Source of the DNA: Strigamia acuminata | Lineage: Eukaryota > Arthropoda > Chilopoda > Geophilomorpha > Linotaeniidae | Assembly: GCA_949358305.1 (NCBI GenBank) | Contig: OX442314.1 | Coordinates: 56,181,369-56,245,368, forward strand | Direction of reading: 5' to 3' | DNA: 64,000 bases | Part shown: positions 51,161-60,825 of the stretch, piece after piece | Numbering within the stretch: the stretch's first letter is position 1 | Layout of the letters: each line of letters starts with the position of its first letter | Notes under the pieces: model-generated | Seen by the model: only the letters and a program-made list of their open reading frames with translations | Told to the model about the DNA's origin: nothing | Database searches by the model: none | Translations under genes and position numbers: made by a program

Positions 51161-54100
51161 TCAGACTCGGAAGATCTTGGAGATTAATGATTTCAAACGT
51201 TCGGAGCTGAGCCATTTCGTAAAGATGTCAGCCACATTCTGTTCACCGGAAACTTTATGAAGGTCGAAACATCCCGCCAGATACCACTCTCTTAGCCAAT
51301 GATGTTTGACGCGGATATGTTTCGTCTTAGAATTTTCCACGTCATTCGACGTAAACTGAATAGCCGCGAGAGCGTCGGAATAAATCATTGGTCGGGATTG
51401 TCTGTTGAGGATCGGAAATTCAGTGTAAATGCTGTCGAGCCAAAAAGATTCCTTGACACATTCCATGAGTGCAATGAACTCTGCTTCCATGGTGGAACCC
51501 GCAACGGTAGACTGTTTTCGGCATGACCAGCCAATTGGCACATTTCCGATAAAGTTGATATAACCGCCGAAACTTAAAGACGTTGCTACCTCGCTCGCCC
51601 ACGACGCATCCGTAAAAGCCCACAGCTGACTTGAATTGCAGCTTGAAAGTTCAATGCGGTAGTCAATCGTGTTTGCCACGTATTGAAGGACTTGGAGAAG
51701 GGCTCGGATGTGTGTCTTGTTGTAACAAGTGTTGAATTGGCTGAGCGAAATAACCGAAAATAAGATGTCGGGGCGTGTCCTCGACGCGGGAAACAGAAGT
51801 GAACCGATGAGAGATCGGTAAGGAAAGTCTGGTAAATTGTCGGTGGACCCCTTCACGAGCGTCGTCCCGGGTGTGACGGGAACTTTCACAAGACGGTTAA
51901 TTGAAACTTCGAACTTCTTAACTAGCTTCGCGATATAAGCGCGTTGCGTAATGAAGGTTCGCCCAGCGTCGCGAATGAACTCGACGCCTAACAGCTTCGT
52001 GATGGGACCGAGATTAACTATGTCGAATTTGGAAGTGATGAGTTGGATGATTCGGGCTAGTACGGTGTCGGAAGCGTAAAAGAGAACGATGTCGTCCACG
52101 TAAACTAACATGACGGCGCAATTGCCGTAAATGTACACACAATTGCACGCGGGCATCTTCCGAAAACCGAGGGCTCGAAGTGTTCCATCCAACTTTTCGT
52201 ACCACTCCCTCCCTGATTGGTGAAGCCCGTAGAGGGATTTAACAAGCAGCCAAACGTTTCCGGGATTCGAACAAGTTGCACCTGCGGGGATGCGCATGTA
52301 TACCTTGTGCTTCAGGTCCCCATACAGGTATGCACTTTTGACGTCGAGGTGAGCATCCTTCCATCCTCTGAGGACGACCAGAAGACAGAAGAATAGTCGG
52401 ATTAAAACAAAGTTCACGACTGGGCTAAAGACCTCGTCGTAATCTACCCCGATGGTTTGGCGAAAGCCTTGTGCGACGAGTCGAGCACGATAACGAGTTA
52501 TTTCGCCGCTTAGATCCGTTTTCAGTTTGAAGATCCATTTACAGCCTAAGACTGTAGTGTTGGGCGGCCTCGGAACTTCTTGATAAATCTGCCTCTCTTT
52601 GAAAATGTCCAATTCTTCATCGATGGCCTCACGCCATTTCGGAGCGTCCTGAAATTTCGGAATTTCCGCATAAGAAGACGGTTCGGTTCGGCAGAGGTGA
52701 ACAACATGTCGCACTGCTGGGATTGCAGGTATGGTATGTTCTATGCTTCCGAAAAAGAAAAGTTCTGGATCATAAGGCAGATTGTTCATAGTGCAAAAAT
52801 CTTCAACATCCTTTCTGGATCTAAGTCGCAGATTCGGTTCCGGAAAATAGTAAACGTCGGTATCAATGCAACCGGGCCGTTGGTCCTTTCGCAAATGCTC
52901 TTCGCGAACCCATCGACTGAAAATGGTGTCACCACCGATATAACGCCAGTAGAAAGCTGTTCTGCCGACTGAGGGTGCTTCGACAAACGTTGCACCTTGG
53001 GGTAACGGAGACATTGCACCTTGGTTGAAGATAGGCATAGTGTGGTGCAAAATATTCTGGCCGGCTCTCCTACGTGTAGTTACAAAACGTAGTGGTGAAC
53101 CAGGTGGTGAAAGACCGGGAGAACTCGCTTGTGATTCTCCTGAGACATGCTGAGATTGAGATTGCTCAAGCATATCCGGTTGGATTGCCTCTTCGCCGAT
53201 CTGTTCAACATCTTCATCAGTGTCTTGGCCTTCCTCTTGATAAAGGATAGGATACGATATTGATCGTCCCATACTCGCTGAATCTGGTAATGCCAGTGCA
53301 CATGCCTCTAGTAATTGACGTTCGGGAGTCCCAAGTGGCGAAAGATGTACTAGTGGGATAGAAATTGATCTAGAAATATTTCCATCTCCATCCTCATCAT
53401 CATTATCATCGTCGTTATTATCATCGTCCGATGCATTCGATGAGTCTTCATCAGAATCATTCTTGGGCCAATCCAGATATTGGACACTGTCGTCAAAAGT
53501 GACTCGAGGTTGTTGAACAACGTCGGGTTCCTCGAAAATAGGGAAGCGATTGTCATTTTGGCTCCTTAATGTCTTTTTGTAAGACTGGTGCTCATCTATG
53601 CGCACGTGAATTGACTCCGTTACGCTATTATCCAAAGGGTTCCAGACACGGTAACCACGTGTACCAGTGGCGTAACCCACGAGAAATCCCTCCCAGGCTC
53701 TTGGGTCGAGTTTCCTGCGTCCCGGTGCAGTGAAGTGCACCCAGCACTTAGATCCAATTTTTCTCAGATGACGCAAGGAAAGAGCACGCTGTCGCCAAAG
53801 AATATATGGCACCTGATTATTCAGACGGGAATGTGGACTTCGATTTTTGATGTATGCGAAGTTGACAGCGATCTCTGCCCATAAGGCGGCCGGAAGTTTT
53901 GTTTCTTCTTGTACAGCTCTAATGTGGTCAGCCATTGTCCGGTTGATTCTCTCAGCTGTGCCGTTCATCTGGGGGCTCGAAGGATTTGTTCGCTGACCCT
54001 GGATCCCTTTGTCCTTCAAATATTGTTGGAATTCATTTGACATGAACTCGCCGCCCCTGTCAGTGCGTATGGCCTTGACACGTGTGTTGGCGACACGCTC

Positions 54101-54922
54101 AACTCTGGCGACGATTTCTTTAAAGCACGAGAAGACTTGGGATTTTTGTGCTAAGGGGGTGATCCAGGTATATCTGGTTGCATCGTCAATGACTGTGAGA
54201 ACGAAACGAGCGCCACCAAATGAAGGAACCGGATACGGCCCCCAGACATCCATGTGTAAGAGGTCAAGGGGCTTGCTGGTGGAAGGATGAGGATCCGGCT
54301 TATGAGAAGTCCTAGTGGACTTCGCAATACGGCAGTCATTGCACGCTAATTCCTGCGACACTTCCGCCGGTTCAAGTCCGTAAACATGGTCATTATTGGC
54401 TAATAACCGCATCGCGTTGGTATGGAGATGTCCAAGGCGACTATGCCATAAACCGGTTGCATCCTTGACAGAAGCGGGATTGGCATGGACTTTCTTTGGT
54501 AATTGGGCAGGATTAGCAATAATCTTCTTTTGTGATTGAGAAGAGTTGCTAGCGGAGTGGACGACAGGAGGAGGTGTAATAGGCAAAGGACTACTTGGGA
54601 TGTATTGGATGACATCAGCATAGGATGGGGTTGGAGAGTTGTTGAGGACAGGCAAGGATTGTGGGACTGGATTGGTGGCAACCGGAATTGACTTCGGAGC
54701 CTCCGTCGCAGGTAATGGCGGCATTTGAATCCTAAAATCCGAGATATATTGTTGCTTTGACTTCTGTTTCTTCGGCTTCGGAATTTTCACGAAGTCCTCT
54801 TCCGTCGTGACAAATGTCTGTACGGGTGATTGTTGAATAATTGGTGAAGTCACAGTGGCAACTGCCGGATTAGTGCACAACCCGTCCACATAGTAGAGTC
54901 CTCCTTTTTCTTTCGCTCTCAA
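51161..54922 (-). pseudogene. pol: Copia pol: integrase, reverse transcriptase, RNase H
   Basis: 1253 codons. Integrase head HSRLGHLHTNAM with CNDC; core with LHMDVWGP (D), IRTDRGGEF (D) and NGTAERINRT (E). An acidic Asp/Asn-rich linker lies near residue 490. RT has CKWIFKLKTD, HLDVKSAYLYG, KSLYGLHQSGREW and the catalytic YVDD. RNase H has FTDASWAS, STMEAEFIAL and KHIRVKHHWLRE, ending in WLSSERL. The true polyprotein starts in gag; the frame is lost near 54990 within the protease, after NLISVS, and the first ATG of this reading (54922) is not the natural start. All catalytic acids are present, so apart from that one shift it looks functional. Confidence 0.93.
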
Positions 54923-56232
54923 AATAGCATCCGTAATATTCGTTTGATAGACATGTATTTCGCCATTGAAGACATGGATGTGATGTCGAGTCTTATCAAT
55001 TCTGATACTGAAATAAGGTTGGCCTCAAAATTGGGCGCATAGAGTACATTAGTCAATGTCACGTCACAATGAACACCGTCCATGCGTGTTTGTAATGGAA
55101 TAGTTCCTTTACCGGTCACTTGTGATTTTCCTTGACCAAGTTCTATATCAAATGGGACGATGTTTGTAAATTCGGAAAACCACGCTCGCACATGGGAAAC
55201 ATGATCTGTGGCACCGCAATCTAGTATCCATTTGTTGGATTGCATCAGGTGAGCCACTGGACGTTCAACCATTTGCGGCGCACTGGCGAAAAATACAGCT
55301 TTGCGGACTGGATGAGAACTTCCTCTCGGGCGATTGTCCTCGGGGTTGGATGCCGAGTTCTTGCCACGCTTCTTGCTTTTGCTGCGAGAACGTTGAAAGG
55401 AAACCGCTGGCGGCTGATTTCGATCATCACGTTTAGGATGTGGGCACTTGTTAGCGTAGTGGCCCATCTCTTGACAGTTGAAGCATCTGACTTGCGATAA
55501 TGGACGACGTGGACGTGAGCCTTGGCGAGATTGCTGTTGCTGGTTCTGGGCAGATGCGTGAGCCGATGATGAAACATTATGTAGACCCACTGATTTAAGG
55601 CGAAGGTATTCGGAAACCAACTGTTCGGACACTTTTGTCGGTGTGAAATTCGCTTCAGGCCAGTTGTAGATGGCAAATGTGGCCTGAGCATATTCTGAAG
55701 GCAAGCGGTGCAGGTATTGGTAAGCGTGATGCTTATCTGAAACTTCCTCCTTCATGTCCCGGAGTTGGCGTACATGCAGATCGACACGACTGACGAAATC
55801 GACCATGTCCTCGTTTTGCTCGAGGTGAAGACTTAAAAACTGCCATCTCATGGCTGCTTGTCGAGCCAGGGAACTAGGAGCGAAGATTTTAGTGAGGATG
55901 TCCCACGCCTGTTTTGGAGTATTAGCATTGTCCAATGTCGAGCGTTTTGCCTCGCTCACGTGACAATATATGTGCCCTAACGCCTTATCCTTCTTCATCA
56001 TAAATTTTTCGGTCTCTTTGGGTGTTAATGTCAACAAATACTCGGCTTCTTTTTCTTCCGTTACATGCCTCCAAAGCCCTTCGGACTTTAGAAGCATGCA
56101 CATCGCGCGACGCCATGATTCATAATTGTTTATGCCTAACATCGGGCATTTTCCAACCGTTGGCTCCACGTAAGGTGATTTCTGCATCTCGACGCGGAAA
56201 ATGGCGTGGAAAAAGAAGATTTCGCACACCAC
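54919..56232 (-). pseudogene. gag: Copia gag and protease start
   Basis: Gag of the UBN2 type (YESWRRAMCMLLKSEGLW, AWDILTKIF, FVSRVDLHVRQL, YLHRLPSEY), one CCHC knuckle (CFNCQEMGHYANKC), then the protease active site WILDCGATDH and the LYAPNFEANLISVS block. After that the frame runs into a stop at 54919 while the family sequence goes on in the -1 frame. The start may be the Met at about 56190 (MQKSPYVEPTVGK) rather than 56232, because the preceding residues are hydrophobic and unlike Gag. Gag forms the cytoplasmic particle. Confidence 0.9.
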
Positions 56233-56840
56233 GCAAACACGAAGGCTTTGAGAGTGATATAGGCGTCGTCGGCGAATATTCGAAGCACTGCACTGTCACA
56301 AACACTAACTGAAGCACTGTCAAAGCGGAAACCGAGACGGGGATGCCAATGCTACAATTGGCACAAATAACCTCAGTTAAGTATCTCCCTAACGCCCTTT
56401 GCAAACCGCCTGGGGTCACGGAAACGTTAGGTGGCCCTGAGAAAGCCTTAACTGAGAATACACACTTCGCTTGCCCGACTGGACAAAAGGGCAAAGTAGA
56501 TTCTAATTGACCCAACCAAAATATCCCACTTAAATAACTAACAAAGGTAATTGCGACTGGAAGGAGAAATTGGTGAATCTGTTGCGGTTGCAACCTCGTG
56601 CAATAAGAAAACACGGCTCGATTTTTCTCGAAAAAATCGGACAAAAAGCGCAATTTGGATTTGAAAATCCAAATTCGTCTCATTAAATGAGGCTCTTCAC
56701 AAAAATGCGTTGAAAATAAACAAATCGTCGATACTATATACACGCCGGGGTGTATATAGCGAGAAACGTCTCGTTTCCGTCAAAAAATCGTCGAAAAATC
56801 GTCGAAAAATAAAATCGACGCGAAAATCTGAAAATATAAA

Positions 56841-57115
56841 GAAAATTCGCCTCGAAAACCGCGAGACCGCGCGAATTCGGACGAAATTAGACGTGGAATC
56901 GTATGGTGGACAACCCTGGGTGTCTCCAAACGTCGGTGAGACGTCGTCAATTCGAAAAATCGACGAAAAACTGAAAAAAGAAGAAAATTCGCTTAAAAAT
57001 TCGCGAGACCGCGCAATTTTTGGCGAAATTAAACGTAGGATCGTGTGGTGGACAACACTGGTCGTGTCCAAACGTCGGCGATACGTCAATGGTGCGAAAA
57101 TAGGCCCGAGCGTCG
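56841..57115 (-). repeat. Tandem repeat in the Copia 5' leader
   Basis: Two imperfect copies of a unit of about 142 bases, starting GAAAATTCGC at 56841 and 56983 and each containing CGCGAGACCGCG, GTGGTGGACAACMCTG and CCAAACGTCGG. It lies in the untranslated leader between primer site and gag. Leader repeats may be enhancers or RNA structures; no direct evidence. Confidence 0.75.
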
Positions 57116-57189
57116 ATGAAATCTGTAAAAACACAAATCGCCGCGAAATTTTTCGGCGATAAAAGGGAAAAATGTTACGCACAGTAGCC

Positions 57190-57207
57190 AACCATCCTCT
57201 GCTACCA
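57190..57207 (-). promoter_or_regulatory. Initiator tRNA-Met primer-binding site (Copia)
   Basis: The plus strand reads AACCATCCTCTGCTACCA, from memory an exact 18-base match to the 3' end of animal initiator tRNA-Met. It sits 2 bases from the 5' LTR edge. Confidence 0.92.
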
Positions 57208-57209
57208 AT

Positions 57210-57755
57210 TGAACGGTAGTAGCAGAGGCGAGCGGCGCAATTTCGGTATAAACCGAATGTGGAAGCGAAAAAGGCGGCGTCGTGTCTCTGACACGAACGT
57301 AAATACGACGTAGGCGACTTAACACAAAGCGCGCGGCGAAATGCCGCTTATATGCGCTCAAACTGCACTGAAGGTGCTCTAAACTAATGTAAGACACTTT
57401 AAAAACATAAACATTTAATGGAAATAATAAATATCTTACAGTTTGAATCCTTTCTTAAGTTGAAAAGCATGAACAAGCACAAAACCGTGTGCGCGGCCAT
57501 CTTGGATGGTGGAGAACATACAAGTGCGACACCTAGTGTCGTAATTAAGCGTTATACAAAGTAAAAGTTTGGGAAAACATAAACTAGGGCTGAAAAATGC
57601 ATGATACCACATGCATAAGAACATAAAATGTGTATAAACATAGAATAGTGCCAAATGAAATAAATAATGATAAATACATCGAAATAAGAATAAATAAACG
57701 ATCAAATGTGATCCTATATCACATCGACACACATTTGGACTACTTTAGACCAACA
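57210..57755 (-). repeat. 5' LTR of Copia
   Basis: 546 bases, near-identical to the 3' LTR. The sense strand carries CCATCCAAGATGGCC and the imperfect palindrome CGACACTAGGTGTCG. Confidence 0.96.
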
Positions 57756-57909
57756 GGGCGATGCATCGGGAATGTAGTATTCGCAGGCGCCAAGGGTCGA
57801 CGTCCTCGCCGAAACATCGTCGGTAAAATTCGGGCAGCGCGCCTCGAAATATCCCGCCACGAGCGATGCAAGCGGGGTCTAATGGTCCCCATGTTTTACG
57901 TAATGCCAT
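57756..57909 (-). CDS. ORF3 exon 2, first part (Gypsy B)
   Basis: Begins after a CCTTCCAG acceptor with ALRKTWGPLDP and reads GGIFRGALPEFYRRCFGE and VDPWRLRILHSRCIA before the Copia LTR. The element A exon 2 starts at the same place with the same pattern (GNIFRLAMPEFIRLAYPEE, then DVWALRLRYSR). The continuation lies at 50395 leftward. Phase 0 at the exon junction agrees with element A. Confidence 0.72.
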
Positions 57910-58754
57910 CTGGAAGGATGGAGAAATAAACAATTAATAAAAAGTTAATATTAAATACGTAGATAAATGGTTGGTTTCGAGGGACGTTGCCGATACGTGC
58001 AGCCGTCCGTCGAGACCGATTCCTGTCTATCGGTGCAAACGTAGGACGAATTGTCCCTCGTCGGATAGAAAAAGAGAAGTCATCACGTAAAAATCTGTCT
58101 CATGTCCAAAACGCACAGCGAGACGGAATCGAGCCTTTAATCCGGATTTTTATCATCAGATTTTACTTCAAATTAATTCTAACGTTAATTAGAACATTAC
58201 TAATAATTAAATTAATAATTATCAGTCATTCGTAAAAAGAATTCGTCGGGTGTAAATTATTACTAAAAATGCACAATAAATGTGCTTGTCGAAATTGTAT
58301 TAAATAAATAAATCTAATAAAGAATTATTCCGAAGTCGGACTTTGTCTAATTTTTTTAAAAAAGTTAAAGTCAAATTAAATTTATCCAACACACCGAAAA
58401 ATTCATCGTACGAATGTTAAGTTGCATCAATTCGATGCGTCAAATTACTTGTGGAGAAAAATATCCTTTTACAGAATATTCTCCCCTTGTCATAAACTTA
58501 TTTATGGCTCGAGCCCATTGTCTCGCTCGTGACTCATGTCATGAGGAATTTTCGAGACGCGAGGCGACGTGAAGTCTACGATCGCATCCCGAAAACAAAT
58601 TAACAAGAAAAAAATACGATCGTGTGAGCGATCGCGGTTAATAATCAATTATACGCTATTTCGAGTGCAAAGCACTCATGTCAGGTATTAGTCAAACAAA
58701 ATTTCCTCTTCAGCAGCACGGAAATAATTTTCGTGCGCTAATGCCGACTTCTAC
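57910..58754 (-). other. Intron of ORF3 (Gypsy B)
   Basis: Donor CAG|GTAGAAG (GT at 58753-58754) and acceptor CCTTCCAG at 57910-57912; 845 bases, AT-rich. Same position and phase as the element A intron, different sequence. Confidence 0.65.
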
Positions 58755-58844
58755 CTGATTGGGTGGAACTTGGTTTACATCGTGGTCCCAATTTGCCTCA
58801 TCCTCGTGCTCGATGGCAAGCACGTCGTTCTCTTCCTCGTCCAT
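58755..58844 (-). CDS. ORF3 exon 1 of Gypsy B
   Basis: Thirty acidic codons starting MDEEENDVLAIEHED at the ATG at 58842-58844 and ending NQ at the donor. It parallels the 40-codon acidic exon of element A (similar -IE- and -NWD/DWD- positions). The first 10 residues of A have no counterpart, so the start could differ. Confidence 0.6.
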
Positions 58845-59064
58845 GGCGAGGAGCGCGCACAAAAAGCTCAATCACGATTAAAAAGGATGATAAAACTATC
58901 TCAAAAACTCGGTAAAAAACTCGGTAAAAATGTTAAAAACGAGGATCACGCACGGACGCAGCGATCAGCTGTGAAAGCGGAAGTCCGTGTGAACACGAGG
59001 TAATCGCGATGGATTCTGGGTAATATACTCCAGAACCCGGGTGTTTGAGACTAGTGCGCACTTA

Positions 59065-59176
59065 CCCGTGCGCATGTTACGCTACGGGTCTCCTTGGTTT
59101 TCACTTCCGTGCGCGATTGCTGCTACGGGGTCTTTTGCACGCGGTATCCGACCCGTGCCGATAATTTTGCTACGGG
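59065..59176 (-). repeat. Three copies of the conserved hairpin-like repeat (Gypsy B)
   Basis: Copies at 59065-59088, 59107-59130 and 59152-59176 follow CCGTGC-N10-11-GCTACGGG on the plus strand. The first is identical over 23 bases to 3226-3248 in element A. All lie between the pol stop and ORF3 exon 1, as in A. The remaining sequence 58845-59333 shows no gene. Confidence 0.7.
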
Positions 59177-59333
59177 TCCCGCGCTTCCACGCCATCTTGT
59201 GACGTGAATTCGACCGATATCCGCTTTGTTGGACTTAGCGAAATTTTTTAGAGTCTCGGATTTTGATGGCTAGCGCTGTCGATCGGTCATTTTTTTTTTG
59301 TTTTTCAGCGTCGCCATCGACTCGTAACGTTTT

Positions 59334-60278
59334 CTACTCCTTTCCTACGACCTTTCCGTCTTTTATAAACGGATTACTTCTACGAGGCCGCAGGTGATGT
59401 GCTGAGACAGGTACGATATTTTTTGTTGTTTTTTGTGTCTGTACCTCCTCATTATTGCTTTCTTTTTTATCCGTGTTTTTTGTGTTTGTTTCAGGAGTTT
59501 CTCCTGTTTCCCCCCCGACCAAAATTGGATCCGGAACGGATTCAACTATCTCGTTTACCGGAGGTGAAGGGGCGTCGAAATACTCCTCGTTGTCACTTGG
59601 CGGTGCTTTTTCCGACTCGCCAGCGAACATATCGACGATTTGGCCGTCAGTTTTAGACTTGACTTGGCCTTTGGCCCACATTTCTTGCGGGAATTCCGGA
59701 ATGTACGGAGTTAACTCTCGTACTTGTATCGATTTATGCTCGGTATTGTCTTCGAGCTTACGTAATTTATACGCGTTACCGCCATGCTTGCCGATGATCA
59801 CATACGGACCATCTCTCTTGTCGGCCAAGCTGGCGGTGATTCCTCTCGCTGCATTTGAGAGGGTGTGTGCATCTTTCCACACCAAATCATTGATCTCGAA
59901 ATTCACGAATTTTCCACCGCTTTTATCTTGTAAAATGCGGTCGCGCATGTTAAAAATGTGCGCCATCATATGCTTGTATGTGTTCGAAATTGTTTGCTCC
60001 AATTTATACACATACTCATGTGGTTTCTCTGGGTCCACCACATTTACCGACTCTGCCACTCGTGGGTCCCAAGGCACTCGTAGCTCTCGGGCGAAGTTGA
60101 GGTAGGCCGGAGAAAAATCTCTCGTCCTCGAGACTGTTGTTCGTATGCTGAACGCGATCTCCCTCAAGTATTCATCCCACCTATTGTGGATGTCAGTGAA
60201 TATACTTAATGCATATTTGATATCCCTGTTGAGTCGCTCAACGGGATTTGTTCTAGGATTGTAGGTCGAAGTATTTTA
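59334..60278 (-). pseudogene. pol: Integrase C-terminal part of pol (Gypsy B)
   Basis: Begins at the BEL insertion with YNPRTNPVE, the catalytic Glu region, and continues with RWDEYLREIAFSIR, FARELRVPWDPRVAE, DGPYVIIGKHGGNAYKLR and an acidic then basic tail ending FIKDGKVVGKE. It aligns along its whole length with the element A integrase (3419-4330) at clearly less than full identity, so A and B are separate lineages of one family. The upstream pol lies beyond the BEL element, outside the window. Confidence 0.88.
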
Positions 60279-60283
60279 CGAAT

Positions 60284-60804
60284 TGTAAATGAACTTCACG
60301 ATGGGTGATGAATTGTAAAACAGCAAAAGCGACGGTCGAAATAAAACTTAACAACTTTTAATTTTACTTGAGTTGAAAAATGACATTCTTTTTCACAAGT
60401 GACGCGTGGTCAGCGAGTTGAGGGTGGAATGTGTGGTGCATAGAAAAAACGGGGTCTACATCCGGTCAACAAGGGCCGAAAGATACCCAATTTACATAAA
60501 AGAGGGCTCTCGAAAAGACCCTCGAGCGATTTATATAACACAAAAAGAACACAGACAATTTAATGCAATAACACAACTGAAAAGTCAGCAAAAACCATGA
60601 TGAAACACAATTAAACACGATAATACACAATAAGGCACAATGAATGAAAAAGAACACAAAACACAAAACAAAACACAAAACACTTAATTGTAATAAACAC
60701 AAATCAATCACTAAATTCAATCGATAATTAAACTAAGACAAAATTACTAAAATCAAATACATGAATAAACATTAAAAACAAATTAAATCAGTCTAGATTT
60801 TACA
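60284..60804 (-). repeat. Likely 3' LTR of the BEL element
   Basis: 521 bases from TGTAAATG to GATTTTACA on the plus strand, giving 6-base inverted ends TGTAAA/TTTACA. The left edge coincides with loss of Gypsy B similarity. A run of 12 G (60807-60818) lies directly to the right, so the sense strand is C-rich where a polypurine tract is expected, which leaves the exact boundary uncertain. Confidence 0.6.
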
Positions 60805-60825
60805 TTGGGGGGGGGGGGAATTCAA

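Larger units (their letters stand above)
50396..57755 (-). mobile_element. Copia-type LTR retrotransposon inside Gypsy B ORF3
   Basis: 7360 bases with 546-base LTRs, an initiator tRNA-Met primer site, gag, and pol in the Copia order (protease, integrase, RT, RNase H). The flanks GGGCA (50391-50395) and GGGCG (57756-57760) form a 5-base target duplication with one mismatch. LTRs appear to differ at one base (T at about 50530, C at about 57344), so insertion is very recent. One frameshift in the protease is the only clear defect. It interrupts Gypsy B ORF3 exon 2. Confidence 0.96.
46747..60283 (-). mobile_element. Gypsy-type LTR retrotransposon B (5' part off the window)
   Basis: Related to element A: the same integrase C-terminal sequence, the same hairpin-like repeats, the same two-exon ORF3 and similar LTR ends. 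On the minus strand the order is truncated pol (59334-60278), repeats, ORF3 exon 1, intron, exon 2, polypurine tract and 3' LTR. A Copia element (50396-57755) lies inside exon 2, and a BEL/Pao element cuts pol at about 60283. The upstream half presumably continues beyond the BEL element. Confidence 0.92.
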
